A stretch of 64,000 nt of DNA from Alligator mississippiensis (Eukaryota; Chordata; Crocodylia; Alligatoridae), in NCBI RefSeq assembly GCF_030867095.1, contig NC_081828.1:51251434-51315433 (forward strand), given 5' to 3'. Shown here in pieces: positions 49,201 through 56,251 of this stretch. The translations under genes were made by a program, and so were the position numbers. How positions within the stretch are numbered: position 1 is the stretch's first letter; each line of letters opens with the position of its first letter. The notes below the pieces were generated by a model. It was given only the letters and a program-made list of their open reading frames with translations. It had not been told where the DNA came from and did not search any database.

Positions 49201-50295
49201 CCAAGTGTGGATTAATAGATTGGAGAACTCCAATACAAACTTGGAGATTATGGAAGCAGTGATATTCAGGTCATCGAGAAATTAGGGAAAGCTTCTGCCT
49301 AAACTTTAATACTTGGTGCATCCTATGTGTGCCCCAATGGCACGGTTGTAACTGCACCGTCATTCAGTACTTCCTTTTGGAAGTACTAAATTATGGCGCA
49401 GTAAGACCCTGTACTGTGCATGTTTATTTTTAGCTGCTGTGTTGTCGTAGTAACACGCTATACCAAGGGAGTGCATTCCTGTATGTAGATGTGCCCACTA
49501 TTGGTCTTTCCAATGCTTACACATCCAGTTTGTATTCAGGATCCAAATTGTTCTTGTTTCTGGACACCAGTGGGTTTACTTCCCTAGACTGCACACTTTA
49601 AGCCTGTTATAGCACTATGTACTAGAATTGTAGTTCTAGAAAAGTGGTGTACTCAATCTCCAAAATGTGGAAAAATAAAAATCTACAGTAGCACTTGGGT
49701 TTTAGGCAATTTCATCACCCTAGGTTGTAATGGTAGTGGCAGAAGAGAGTTGAGAATTTAAAGTAAGAACATTTCACAAGCTCTTCAGCCTTGAAATAGT
49801 CTTGATGCTCTGCCTAGCCTCACGGGGCTTTGAAGAGGCACGTAAACCTCTTTAGTGAGGCCTTGACTAGTGAGTTCATTCTAGGTGAGCTCAGACTTGA
49901 TTCTGCTTCTCTATCCCCTAATTAATATATAACCTCTGCACTTTATTTGCCTCTTATTGGTAGTGGTGGCTCTGTCGGCTGAAGCTAACTTTGAATATAA
50001 AAATGATCAGATTGTACATAAGTACAGATAAATTTCTAGTGGTAACTGTAAGATTGTTTCTGTTACCTGGAAAAACTGTGAATCTCCTCCCTTCCCCAAC
50101 ATCTGGTAGCCAGCGGTGAATATGTATCTCTTGATTTTTATAAGGGAAATGTCAAAAGAGGTTTTGATACATGAGTTAATAAAGTCCATGTCCACAGCTA
50201 CATGCTTATGACTCTTACTACTTCATGTTTTATAGCCCACGTTCCTGGACTACATGAAACCACGCTCCTGGACTTGTCGTCATGTTCAGATTTAA
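19376..50295 (+). CDS. SOAT1: SOAT1, sterol O-acyltransferase 1 (whole coding span, 15 coding exons)
   Basis: ER membrane enzyme of the MBOAT family that joins long-chain acyl-CoA to cholesterol, making cholesteryl esters for storage. Coding exons: 19376-19508, 31573-31631, 35149-35297, 35427-35486, 37267-37374, 38665-38947, 41186-41264, 42041-42122, 42876-42921, 45732-45861, 46312-46409, 46840-46938, 47879-48014, 48901-49046, 50236-50295. They sum to 1668 nt, 555 residues plus stop; human SOAT1 is 550. Every junction is GT/AG and the phases agree. The MBOAT motif FYQDWWN (407-413), the asparagine matching human N421 (N425) and the catalytic histidine in VHEY (H464; human H460) are present. 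SOAT1 rather than SOAT2 is chosen from the C-terminus (PTFLDY..PRSWTC), the N-terminal SNGR..AEAE segment and the AXDND1 neighbour. Exon 1 is non-coding and sits in the CpG island upstream. No disabling change is seen. Confidence 0.96.
19632..20201. mobile_element. hAT element with near-perfect target duplication
   Basis: 570 bp with inverted ends CATGGGTGGGC / GCCCACCCATG, flanked by CTCTATAC (19624-19631) and CTCTATAT (20202-20209). GC-rich interior without transposase. The GGAGGGTCACTTAAGGAGTT and GGTGGGCCATATCTTGCCCA zones relate it to the 9815/43739 MITEs. Confidence 0.82.
20380..21335 (+). mobile_element. Old CR1 LINE 3' fragment with an insertion
   Basis: Encodes [19 protein letters not shown]-type text, then [18 protein letters not shown] and [20 protein letters not shown]. 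It ends in the canonical CR1 tail TTTGAGCAGGGGGTTGGGCT ... GAGGTCCCTTCCA. About 210 bp at roughly 20776-20990 interrupts the alignment between the EKRRL block and the next CR1 block; the inserted DNA is GC-rich and not recognised. Confidence 0.88.
21439..23395. mobile_element. hAT-like element carrying a nested CR1
   Basis: Perfect 8-bp duplication GATCTAGA at 21431-21438 and 23396-23403. Ends GCTGTGGTCATCAACC and, inverted, AGTGGTCTTCAACC are Charlie-like. The host element covers 21439 to about 22395 plus 23333-23395; the CR1 at 22396-23332 sits inside it. GC-rich interior, no transposase. Confidence 0.8.
22396..23332 (+). mobile_element. Young CR1 LINE 3' end with a long open ORF2 remnant
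   Basis: 278-codon open stretch (22410-23246): [20 protein letters not shown], the FADD reverse-transcriptase motif, through [20 protein letters not shown] to [12 protein letters not shown]. The tail AGGTCCCTTCCGACCCTAAC runs to 23332. 5'-truncated inside the RT, so not able to move alone, but the intact frame marks it as the youngest CR1 in the window. Confidence 0.93.
24406..24608. repeat. 203-bp repeat, copy 2 (partner at 4773-4975)
   Basis: Same 203-bp unit as 4773-4975, 8 substitutions, no gaps. It is followed directly by a tandem-repeat block, unlike copy 1. Confidence 0.85.
24629..24890. repeat. Two-unit diverged tandem repeat
   Basis: Unit 1 (24629-24732) and unit 2 (24779-24890) share GCAGGGA-GTAGC, TGAGGCCA-AAGCCTGC, GCAGGGGTTTCTGAGAAACT and GAAAGCAAAACT-like ends. 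A short (GT)n lies between them. A transposon-like end (CGAAATTTTGCACAGCCCTA) at about 25207 may close a larger element. Confidence 0.65.
26025..26047. repeat. (TTTA)n microsatellite
   Basis: About six TTTA units in SOAT1 intron 2. Confidence 0.9.
26298..26425 (+). repeat. Foldback repeat family, one arm
   Basis: GTGTTGTAGCTTTGGTCTAA terminus, then GTGATATCTTTTATTGGACC and GACAAGCTTTGGAATGG. Diverged member. Confidence 0.65.
27128..27214. repeat. (GTGTGTGC)n minisatellite-like tract
   Basis: About ten near-perfect 8-bp units, decaying to GCGTGC at the right end. Confidence 0.92.
27640..27677. repeat. (TTTA)n microsatellite
   Basis: About nine units, in SOAT1 intron 2. Confidence 0.92.
28221..28264. 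repeat. (TG)n microsatellite
   Basis: 22 uninterrupted TG units. Confidence 0.95.
29598..29727. repeat. Imperfect palindrome, MITE-like
   Basis: Arms of about 55 nt (29598-29653 and 29671-29727), sharing AATTGCATG-GGATCTGAT and GTTGTACC-type words in inverted order around a 17-nt spacer. No family assigned. Confidence 0.6.
30125..30235 (-). repeat. Foldback repeat family, one arm (minus orientation)
   Basis: TCCTGAGGAAGGATACAGTA, CCAAAAGCTCT, TTTCCAACTGTATAGTTGGT, TGAGATATACCCAC: diverged copy of the module seen at 9025. Confidence 0.6.
31573..31631 (+). CDS. SOAT1: SOAT1 coding exon 2
   Basis: 59-nt exon encoding residues 45-64, [20 protein letters not shown], aligned with human [20 protein letters not shown]. 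Acceptor is TTTTTAG and donor is GTAAAA. It enters in phase 1 and leaves in phase 0. Amphipathic cytosolic segment ahead of the membrane domain. Confidence 0.92.
32873..32912. repeat. Perfect 40-bp palindrome with no spacer
   Basis: Arm ATTTGGATTTCCAGATTTCT (32873-32892) is followed at once by its exact reverse complement (32893-32912). Symmetry ends on both sides at the next base. Confidence 0.95.
34265..34450 (+). repeat. Foldback repeat family, one arm
   Basis: TCTAGGACATAGGCAGAGAA, GGTATCTTTTATTAGACCAC, GCAAGCTATTGGGTACAAAT: the same order as 54567 onward. The right limit is uncertain. Confidence 0.75.
35149..35297 (+). CDS. SOAT1: SOAT1 coding exon 3, NAGNAG acceptor
   Basis: 149 nt, residues 65-113, beginning [20 protein letters not shown] (human [20 protein letters not shown]). 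The acceptor is a tandem CAGCAG (35146-35151): the first AG gives AEAE-Q-LKP and the second drops the glutamine. The first was chosen because human SOAT1 has a residue (E) there. The exon ends in phase 2 at GTAAGG, directly followed by a long G run. Confidence 0.95.
35302..35320 (+). repeat. Poly-G run at the donor of a short SOAT1 intron
   Basis: 19 consecutive G starting four bases into the intron, followed by C and four more G. The intron is only 129 nt. Confidence 0.95.
35427..35486 (+). CDS. SOAT1: SOAT1 coding exon 4
   Basis: 60 nt, residues 114-133, [20 protein letters not shown], matching human [20 protein letters not shown]. Acceptor is TTCACAG and donor is GTGAGT; phase 2 to phase 2. 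It is separated from the previous exon by an intron of only 129 nt. Confidence 0.96.
36204..36843. mobile_element. hAT-like element split by a foldback-family insertion
   Basis: Left part 36204-36261 (CAGTGGTTGTCAATG start) and right part 36641-36843 (ends GGTTGAGAATCATTT) align to the uninterrupted relative at 55874-56171. The break carries a 13-bp duplication. Lies in the SOAT1 intron between 35487 and 37266. Confidence 0.75.
36262..36640. mobile_element. Foldback-family element with 13-bp target duplication
   Basis: AGCTCTTAGCTTT at 36249-36261 and 36641-36653 flanks 379 bp that begins near GAGATGATACCTTTTATTAG and contains CAAGCTTTTGGGCACACATA. The relative at 55874 supplies the unoccupied site (AGCTCCTGAGCTTT, once). 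Confidence 0.82.
37267..37374 (+). CDS. SOAT1: SOAT1 coding exon 5, first membrane segment
   Basis: 108 nt, residues 134-169. It carries [16 protein letters not shown] followed by the first hydrophobic helix ([16 protein letters not shown]) and IDEG. Human is [16 protein letters not shown]. Acceptor is CCCTTTAG and donor is GTAAGA. The hydrophobic stretch at about 149-165 is the first transmembrane segment. Confidence 0.97.
37375..38664 (+). other. SOAT1: SOAT1 intron between coding exons 5 and 6
   Basis: Nothing recognised. The minus-strand frame at 38305-38757 runs across the next exon and is a shadow. Confidence 0.8.
38665..38947 (+). CDS. SOAT1: SOAT1 coding exon 6, membrane segments
   Basis: 283 nt, residues 170-264, the longest coding exon. 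Recognisable blocks are [28 protein letters not shown] and ALPPASGF, matching human LVLEFSLLSYAFGK, QHWATGYSKSSH and TLPPASRF. It covers about three hydrophobic helices. By eye it is less like mammalian SOAT1 than the downstream catalytic exons. Acceptor TTTTTCAG, donor GTAGGT, leaving in phase 0. Confidence 0.95.
38948..41185 (+). other. SOAT1: SOAT1 intron between coding exons 6 and 7
   Basis: AT-rich. About 40083-40620 has inverted words (GAGAATTCTCCCAGG ... GAGAACTCTCCTGGGAG) that may be a decayed DNA transposon; not certain. Confidence 0.6.
41186..41264 (+). CDS. SOAT1: SOAT1 coding exon 7
   Basis: 79 nt, residues 265-290, including [19 protein letters not shown] (human [19 protein letters not shown]). 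Cytosolic loop of the enzyme. Acceptor TCTTACAG, donor GTGAGT, leaving in phase 1. Confidence 0.96.
42041..42122 (+). CDS. SOAT1: SOAT1 coding exon 8
   Basis: 82 nt, residues 291-317. [20 protein letters not shown] followed by YRDSYP corresponds to human [26 protein letters not shown]. Acceptor TCCTACAG, donor GTAATG, leaving in phase 2. Confidence 0.97.
42876..42921 (+). CDS. SOAT1: SOAT1 coding exon 9 (46 nt)
   Basis: Short exon encoding residues 318-333, [16 protein letters not shown]. Human SOAT1 has NPTVRWGYVAMKFAQ and SOAT2 has TPYVRWNYVAKNFAQ, so the TP pair is SOAT2-like while the rest fits SOAT1. Acceptor TTTTGTAG, donor GTGAAT, leaving in phase 0. Too short to stand out as an open frame; found from its flanks. 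Confidence 0.93.
43739..43926. mobile_element. hAT MITE with perfect 8-bp target duplication (family of 9815)
   Basis: 188 bp, ends CAGGGGTGGACAG / CACCCCTG, flanked by CTTTAAGG at 43731-43738 and 43927-43934. Interior TATTAATTTTCTAAA and GGGGCCCCA as in 9815-10000. Confidence 0.92.
43935..45731 (+). other. SOAT1: SOAT1 intron between coding exons 9 and 10, right part
   Basis: A short hairpin at 44842-44876 (TTAAGGTATGATTTA with its near inverse) lies in what may be a decayed element (about 44820-45060). No exon besides SOAT1. Confidence 0.55.
45732..45861 (+). CDS. SOAT1: SOAT1 coding exon 10
   Basis: 130 nt, residues 334-376. [20 protein letters not shown] then [20 protein letters not shown] and ILP match human [28 protein letters not shown]. 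It contains a transmembrane helix. Acceptor TTGTTCCAG, donor GTGAGA, leaving in phase 1. Confidence 0.97.
46312..46409 (+). CDS. SOAT1: SOAT1 coding exon 11, start of catalytic core
   Basis: 98 nt, residues 377-409, [20 protein letters not shown] then [13 protein letters not shown]. The last three residues begin the FYXDWWN motif diagnostic for sterol O-acyltransferases and DGAT1-like MBOATs; the motif is completed by the next exon. Acceptor CACCCTTAG, donor GTAAGA, leaving in phase 0. Confidence 0.98.
46840..46938 (+). CDS. SOAT1: SOAT1 coding exon 12, catalytic core
   Basis: 99 nt, residues 410-442. [20 protein letters not shown] then [13 protein letters not shown]. It completes FYQDWWN (407-413) and carries N425, the equivalent of human N421, which lines the active site. 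Almost identical to human. Acceptor CTGTTTCAG, donor GTAAGC; phase 0 to phase 0. Confidence 0.98.
47580..47690. repeat. Imperfect inverted repeat in SOAT1
   Basis: GGCATACCTTTTGCTTCATA with ATTCTTGAAATC.. (47580-47622) is mirrored by 47650-47690, with about 28 nt between the arms. Sits in the intron before the catalytic-histidine exon. Confidence 0.7.
47879..48014 (+). CDS. SOAT1: SOAT1 coding exon 13, catalytic histidine
   Basis: 136 nt, residues 443-487. [20 protein letters not shown] then [20 protein letters not shown]. The histidine of VHEY (H464) corresponds to the catalytic H460 of human SOAT1. Acceptor TTGTACCAG, donor GTAAGT, leaving in phase 1. Confidence 0.98.
48901..49046 (+). CDS. 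SOAT1: SOAT1 coding exon 14
   Basis: 146 nt, residues 488-536: [19 protein letters not shown], then [11 protein letters not shown], then [15 protein letters not shown]. Matches human [26 protein letters not shown] and YSQEWYARQHCPLKN. Acceptor CTCTTCCAG, donor GTGAGT, leaving in phase 0. Confidence 0.97.
49047..50235 (+). other. SOAT1: SOAT1 last coding intron
   Basis: Contains a small perfect hairpin GTACTTCC-TTTT-GGAAGTAC near 49369 within a likely decayed transposon (about 49310-49500). Nothing else recognised. Confidence 0.6.
50236..50295 (+). CDS. SOAT1: SOAT1 last coding exon
   Basis: Encodes residues 537-555, [19 protein letters not shown], and a TAA stop. Human ends PTFLDYVRPRSWTCRYVF, so this protein is one residue longer here. 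Acceptor GTTTTATAG. The exon continues into the 3' UTR. Confidence 0.97.
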   Translation, partial: PTFLDYMKPRSWTCRHVQI

Positions 50296-51755
50296 AACCA
50301 TTACACCTGGGCGCTCATCTTACCACCTACTGCTGAAGAACCAATGTGTGCATCTTTTTGGATTTGGATCAATAACATTCACAGCGAATGCTTTTCAAGG
50401 GAAGGTTGTGCCTCCTTATTACTGGAGAGAAACTTTTTTTTTGTTTTTTGGAACTCTCCTGAGGCAGTCCAGTTGAATTGGACTGCAGCAGCCTTTGCAG
50501 GTTGCATTCATTGCACACAGTTCCACTCTGAGCCATTTTTATGCCAGTCAAACATTTAAGCTGAAGGTTGAAGTCTACTGAAACCTAGCTTATCCCAGTA
50601 GTGCTTCATATTTTTGCCACACTTCTTCAAAGGTTCAGCTGTGGCCTCTAGTAGTCTTTTAGCCATTCCTTTTCATTTCTTTCCTCCTTCAGTAATTTTT
50701 CTCATCTACAGCATGTGTGGCTTATGCATGGGGTCTTTTTTTCTTTGCTTTTCAGCCTTCTTGTTGCTATGGCACTGATAAGTGGCAGAGTAACAGGATC
50801 TGTTTGCATTGTTGTCATGGAAATAGCCAAAGTACTGGTAGATGGCTTTCTGTCTTCTGTCTGGAACTACATTCCACAGTGTCTGACAGCAGAGAATGGG
50901 CTAAGAAAGTGTGGGGGGGATGGAAATGGAAACTTTAATGCTGAATGCTTTCTGTAGTTTCAGTGGAGGGTCACTTGTTGCTACTAGCTTTATGAAGAGA
51001 TCAGCTATGCTCAAAATAGGGTGCAAACGTGTGCACTTTTTTTATAGACATTTTTTTACATTGCTTTTTGTCTTGGAAGTTGGACTTCCTTCAGTCAGTC
51101 TATTATGATTCCATGATGGTGGTTGTTGTGAAGATCGCGTGGCTGAGGAGCAGTTGATTTCCTTGCAGCTTTACTCCCTATAATTCCTAGGCTAGTATGT
51201 TCTCCTTTTAAGTACACTTTTATAAACAAAAGAAAAACAACAATCTGCCAAATTTAAAATGAAAGCTTATTACTGTGCATATGCAGTTTTTACTCCAGAT
51301 ACTTAGCACTTTGAATATTAAGGAGGAGCTGTGGCAATCCATTGATTTCAGTGGAACTCAGTATTGTTTTCCTTATTCAAAGCTCCATTGTGTAAGGTGC
51401 CCATTAGTTTTAGTCATTAGGCTGTATCTTGTCAGGATTAACTCCCTGACACAGTTGAGAATAAAAGATTGAGTCGAATCTTTTGCACAACTAGGAAATT
51501 CTCCCTTGGAATGTTGCATCAAAAATATCTGGAGTTGAGGGAGTGAAGGGAGCTTTACACTCTGTTTTTGGGGAATAGAGGGGTCGCCCACTTAAAAGAA
51601 ATGCAACTGATTTGATGGAATTGTTTGAATATCATTCATGACAGCATTTATGTATAGATTTTTTTAATCTAACAAGATTCTTTTTCTCCCCTGCCAAATA
51701 AGTGTCTGTCACCTGCAATGCAGAACTTAATTAAAGTGTATTACTTCTGTTTGCT
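50296..51755 (+). other. SOAT1: Probable SOAT1 3' untranslated region
   Basis: No protein-coding signal follows the stop. Candidate polyadenylation signals are AATAAA at 51460-51465 and ATTAAA at 51730-51735, the latter followed within 30 nt by a T/GT-rich stretch. The true end cannot be decided by eye, and human SOAT1 has a long 3' UTR. Confidence 0.45.
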
Positions 51756-53539
51756 TGGCTCTTATTCTTTAAACCACCACTTAAAATGGAAAAAAAAAAA
51801 AAAAAGAGTTAAGTGAAACATTTGGAGCCAGATACAATTTGTATACCTCTCATTGCAGGAGAGAGCTCTCTAGCAGAGTACCTTTTAAAATATCATAACT
51901 TCCAATTTTATTGGCATTTCTCAGGTCTTCCCCTGATCTCCACACCTCCCTCCCCTTCTTTCCCAGTACAGGGTCTCTAGGCATCTATACCGGTACTTGC
52001 AACTGAGCGCTCAAGTAAGGGAAAACTATTAGAGCTCTGTTGGCATCCCAAGTTGAAATTTATTTCACCAGTGTCAACTGGCCTTCTAAGGTGCGTCTCC
52101 TAGGCTTTTCAGTGCCTGTCTAAGAAGATTTTTAGTAAAAGGATTCTGTCAGGTAAAACTTGATGACCATTTCAGACTTGATATATACTGAGTTCTTGTT
52201 GAGTTTAATTTTTGACCTAAAATGTTTTCATGGCTAATTTTGGTGGAAAATTTTAAGTGTATGAATTCAGACCATACAGCTCTGTCCATAAGAGCTCGAT
52301 TTAGAAATGTTACTGGGTTCACTGGCTTTCCATTTCAGCTTCTTACAATTATTCAAGATTAACTAAAGTAATTAGAAATTGAGACTTTTTTTTAACCTCT
52401 TAAAGTTGTATGTAGTAAAGGAATTCTAAGAGGTGAGGGCTTTTGTTTTTTAACCTGATATTGTGGGTTTATGTTTTGTTTTTAATAGCTTTGTGGTCAG
52501 GTGCACAATAGGATAGGATGCATGTCTGGTTATCACTGCACTGCATAAGGGTATGATTGGATTAGGGGCTTGGCTTTCTTGAAGCCTGTTTATGATGCTT
52601 GCTAATGTCTGTCAGTGTTCTCCAAAGGGGAGAGTCATTTTTTCTCTACCTACTAATGGAATTCCAGGTATTACTCTACTATGCCATTTGTGAAGGTTTC
52701 CCTAATACTGATTTAATACAGAATCTTGAAGTTTTAAATGTGAGCAATAGCAATTAATGGAGCAAAAGAGTTACCAGAGCTCGCAAGCAGAAGTTCTCAG
52801 TTCTGTAGAGGGGTGTTTTTTTTCTGGCTTTGGCCTCTACTTTTGCTTGCTGCATTGGAGCCTTTTGAAATGTTAAAGGCACCTGAAAACTCTCCCTTCA
52901 GAGCATCAGTGATCAGACTGTGCATGTATTTAACAAAGCATTTCATTGCTTTCTTGACAGTGGGCTCAACCATTCCATTTGCAAGACTGCATTGGGGACC
53001 CGCAACTTCTAGTGTAATGCTTGCACACTGCTCTAACTGGGAGCTAAAAACTATACCTCATTGTGTGGATGGGGATGTGCGCTTGTATGGGCACAAACGC
53101 CTAACACTAGCTGCTCCAGGCTAACCACCTCCACTTATTACTAGTGATACTGTAATACCCATCTTCAGTGCTGGCAAGTGTAAGGATGTAAAGCTTTCTT
53201 CATTGTCACCTGAAAACCTTGGGAGCTGTGGCCAGTGCCACGGCAGGGTACGGCTGGGTGATGCCACAGAACCGTGCGTTGAATATGATGAGATGTCCGT
53301 CCCACTCTTTTGCCTACTATATTGTTTCTAGTTTATCCTCCAGGGAGGAGTTTTTTTTGTTGTTTTTTTTTTAAGTTTCATGCAGGATATTGATAGAGAG
53401 ATCTTCTCTCTCTTCCCCCTCCCTTCTTAGGGAGCCCCCTGCTCTCTGCCTGCCTGGGGGAAGAGATCTTTTTTAGAAACGACACCCACCCTGCTCCTCA
53501 TCTCTAACTGCTGGACTTCTTTTCTTCCCCCCTCGAAAT
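51756..53539. other. Gap between SOAT1 and AXDND1
   Basis: No recognised exon. The 103-codon frame at 52813-53124 lacks any known domain. If the SOAT1 3' UTR is long it may extend into here. Confidence 0.5.
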
Positions 53540-54031
53540 AAGGATGACCTAAACGAGTTGAAGTCCTGCGACTGCGGAGGGGAAAGCCAGGGTCAGCTTT
53601 GAAACAGCGGACCCGGGGTTGGGGCTGTCCGGGTTGCGACGGTGCGCGGGCAGGGCTGGGGCGGGCCACCTGCTGCGCTGTTGCACCGATCCAAATATAT
53701 TTTGCTATGTACGGAAGCAGCCGCGTATCTCGTTTCTTTCCAGCAGGGGGATGAGGGGGAGGGGAGAGGGGTCTAGTGCGCAGGCCACTTCGGCCCCTCC
53801 TTCCCCCGAAGGCTCGGGAGGGGGCCCTCCCGGCGCCGAGTGACCGGGCAGGTGCCCGCCGGACAACTGCGGCCGGGCAGCAGCTCCGTTTGGAGAGGGC
53901 AACTGGGGGAGTGAAGAGCGCGTGCGGGAATGGCCGTGCTAGTGGCCGTTGAGACGGGGAAAGCGCGAGGAGTTGGGCGGTCCCGCTCCCGTGAAGCATC
54001 ATGAAGGGCAGCCGCCGCAAGGAAAGCCCCC

Positions 54032-54045
54032 GTTTCCCTGGCAAC
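54032..54045 (+). promoter_or_regulatory. X-box (RFX transcription factor site)
   Basis: GTTTCCCTGGCAAC matches the palindromic X-box GTTNCC-N2-GGNAAC at every fixed position. RFX factors bind this to drive cilium and flagellum genes. It sits about 105 bp upstream of the NRF1 site in the AXDND1 island. Confidence 0.75.
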
Positions 54046-54149
54046 CAGCTCAACAGGAAGTAATCCCGGAGGACTTTGTGCGTTGGCTCCGCCCCCCTTA
54101 CTCGCTGTTTAGTGCCCCCCACGCCTCGTCCTCATCGCCAGCCGCTGCT

Positions 54150-54159
54150 GCGCAGGCGC
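54150..54159 (+). promoter_or_regulatory. NRF1 site
   Basis: GCGCAGGCGC, a perfect NRF1 palindrome half-site pair, common at TATA-less CpG-island starts and frequent in testis-expressed genes. Confidence 0.65.
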
Positions 54160-54554
54160 AAGGTTGCCTGCGGACCTGGGGAAGGGTAGGAGGGCGCGTG
54201 GCAGGAGCCTGGTAGCGCGGGGCGCTCGGTGGGGGATACTGCCCGGGGGCAGCCGGGCTGCGGGGAGGGGAGGCACTGCCAGCAAGTAACGAAAGAATTA
54301 AAGCGCCTCGAGTGGCGTCCACGCACACATGTACATGGATGCACACACCACACTAAAGACTGGATGCGAAGGCACAAAGCAGCAGAGCCCACATTTGATT
54401 GACACATATGTGAAGCGGATTGTAATATCATTCAGCAAAGTCCGGGGTAAGGCCTGTGATGTCACATGGGTCAATAATGCAACAGTTTCCCCAAAAAACT
54501 GCCCATGCATGCACATGTACATGTGTGTAGTGGTAAACAAACTACCTGTACAGG

Positions 54555-54751
54555 GGTGTTGGTTGTAGCCGCGTTGATCCAAGGATATGGGCAGACAAGG
54601 TTCTTTGGGTAAATCCAATATCGTTTATCAGACCAACTCATAGTTGGAAAAATTCTTTGCAAGTTTTCAGGTGTTTGTACCCGAAAGCTTGCAGAGAGTC
54701 TTTCCAACCCTTTTAGTTGGTTTAATAAAAAATAACGGATTTACCCATCCA
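54555..54751. repeat. Foldback repeat family, two-armed copy
   Basis: Starts GGTGTTGGTTGTAGCCGCGT. The left arm (GGGTAAATCCAATATCGTTT ... GCAAGTTTTCAGG) is inverted in the right arm (CCCGAAAGCTTGCAGAGAGT ... GGATTTACCCA), about 65 nt each with a spacer under 10 nt. CR1 sequence begins immediately to its right. Confidence 0.85.
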
Positions 54752-55140
54752 AGGAAAGGCTGAGGGATCCGGGACTCTTCAGCCTGAAAAAGAGAAGGCT
54801 GAGAGGAGACCTGGTAGCAACTTACCGCTGCACTAGGGGAGTAAATCAAGGGCTCGGTAAGCAACTTCACCAGGGCACCTGAGGGGAAAACCCAGGAGTA
54901 AGGGCCACAAATTTGTAGAAGATCGATTCAGGCTCAACATTAGGAAAAACTTCATAGGGTGTCCAGACTGGAGTAAGTTCCCTCCAGGGGTGGTGAAGTT
55001 GCCTACCCTGAAGATCTTCAAGAGGAGAGTAGACAGTCACCTTACTGGGGTCACCTGACCCCAGTTGTCTTTCCTGCTTGGTGCAAGGCGTTGGACCCGT
55101 TGATCTTTCAAGGTCCCTTCCAGCCTTACAATCAATGAAA
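54752..55140 (+). mobile_element. CR1 LINE 3' fragment
   Basis: Reads [20 protein letters not shown] then ATYR, and ends with the CR1 tail GGTCCCTTCCAGCCTTACAA. Diverged, 5'-truncated; lies in AXDND1 intron 1 just after the CpG island. Confidence 0.88.
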
Positions 55141-55873
55141 CTTTGTTTGCCTATGTACAGTGTGTGCACACATACACATAAATGTACACACTTTAGGACT
55201 GACTCATGCAGGGTGGTGTGCCCCCCTGGGGTGCTTCGAGAGCCTTTCAGGGGTGCTGTGGGTGCCACACAATGTTAGCACTGTGTTACAGCTGCTAACA
55301 TGATTTTCAAGTTAAATCCAGATACTTCGCCTAAGAATCCACAGTGTTAAAACATTCTGACCTGTTATGGTTTTTCTGAGTTCTTTGCAACAGAAAAGCT
55401 GCTCTATTTTTCTGGACTCCAAAGGAAGTGAGAAACCTAAGAGCTGGCCTTATCTAACGAGTGCCTCAAGTCTAAAAAAGGGTGAGAACCACTGCTCTAG
55501 AGAGGATGAAGCATTAAGTTTTACAAGATCATATATTTGGGTGTTTTGTTTTTTTTAAGTCTAATTGCATTAAATGTGAATGCAATGATTTTTGACTGAC
55601 TGCTTTGTTGTAAACACAGTCCCCTTGATTTATGCGTCAACTTTTGGATACAAACCCACTCATTTTATCAGGCCCAATTTGGTTAAGTGTAAACCACATC
55701 TTTTTTTCTTTCTGTAGTTGTGTTTGTGGATTTCCATCTGGAGTTGCATCAGCATGTGAAATAAAGCAGCATGTTCCCTTTCTGCATCTGGCACACGTTA
55801 TATTCTCCATTAAAAGTTTTTTTTGTGTTTTTTGTTTAACAAGCCTAAAAGGTGGCAGCCCCACAATATAGAT
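55141..55873 (+). other. AXDND1: AXDND1 intron 1, middle part
   Basis: 55210-55500 has wording like the end of a hAT element (GGGTGAGAACCACTGCTCTA at 55481-55500), suggesting a decayed copy. No exon seen. Confidence 0.5.
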
Positions 55874-56171
55874 CAATGATTCTCAATATTTTTAGATTGA
55901 AGGCACCCTTCATTAGATGCAAGGCACTTCTTGGAAGATACCAGCTCCTGAGCTTTCATTCTTTTTGACTGCAGAAAAATAAAAATGCTATTTTTCTGTT
56001 CTGAAGAAATCCAGTCAGAATCTTTTAACACTGTGAATTCCTGTTTGAAATCTCTTGTTTTATCTTGTGAATCATATTTGCAGACCTAACAGTGGTCTCA
56101 TTTTTTTTGGCACCCTGTAGCATCCCTGACAGGATCCCTAGGCATTCCAGCATTCTGCTTGAGAATTACTG
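55874..56171. mobile_element. hAT-like element, uninterrupted relative of 36204
   Basis: 298 bp, ends CAATGATTCTCAAT and, inverted, CAGTAATTCTCAAG. Flanks ATATAGAT / ATACAGAC agree at 6 of 8. Its right end is 32 bp before the AXDND1 first-coding-exon acceptor, so part of the polypyrimidine context may be element-adjacent. Confidence 0.8.
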
Positions 56172-56251
56172 ATACAGACATTCAGATTTAACTTTGCTTT
56201 CAGGTTATTTGAACTGAACTTTCTTGGCTAAATGAGCAGTAGCTATTTGCC

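Larger units (their letters stand above)
53540..54260 (+). promoter_or_regulatory. AXDND1: CpG-island promoter of AXDND1
   Basis: Second strong GC/CpG-rich block, 3.2 kb after the SOAT1 stop and 2 kb before the first AXDND1 coding exon. It holds a canonical RFX X-box (54032-54045) and an NRF1 site (54150-54159), so transcription start is probably near 54100-54200. A non-coding first exon ending around 54186 (AAGG/GTAGGA) is possible but not proven. A 231-codon minus-strand open frame across the island is a composition effect. Confidence 0.7.

Noticed and set aside
52813-53124. 103-codon frame between SOAT1 and AXDND1
   Set aside because: Hydrophobic start looked like a signal peptide, but nothing else resembles a protein family and no flanking gene structure is present.
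53427-54122. 231-codon minus-strand open frame over the second CpG island
   Set aside because: Stop codons are rare in CpG-rich DNA; the product is Arg/Pro/Ala-rich low-complexity text with no domain and no splice or polyadenylation context.
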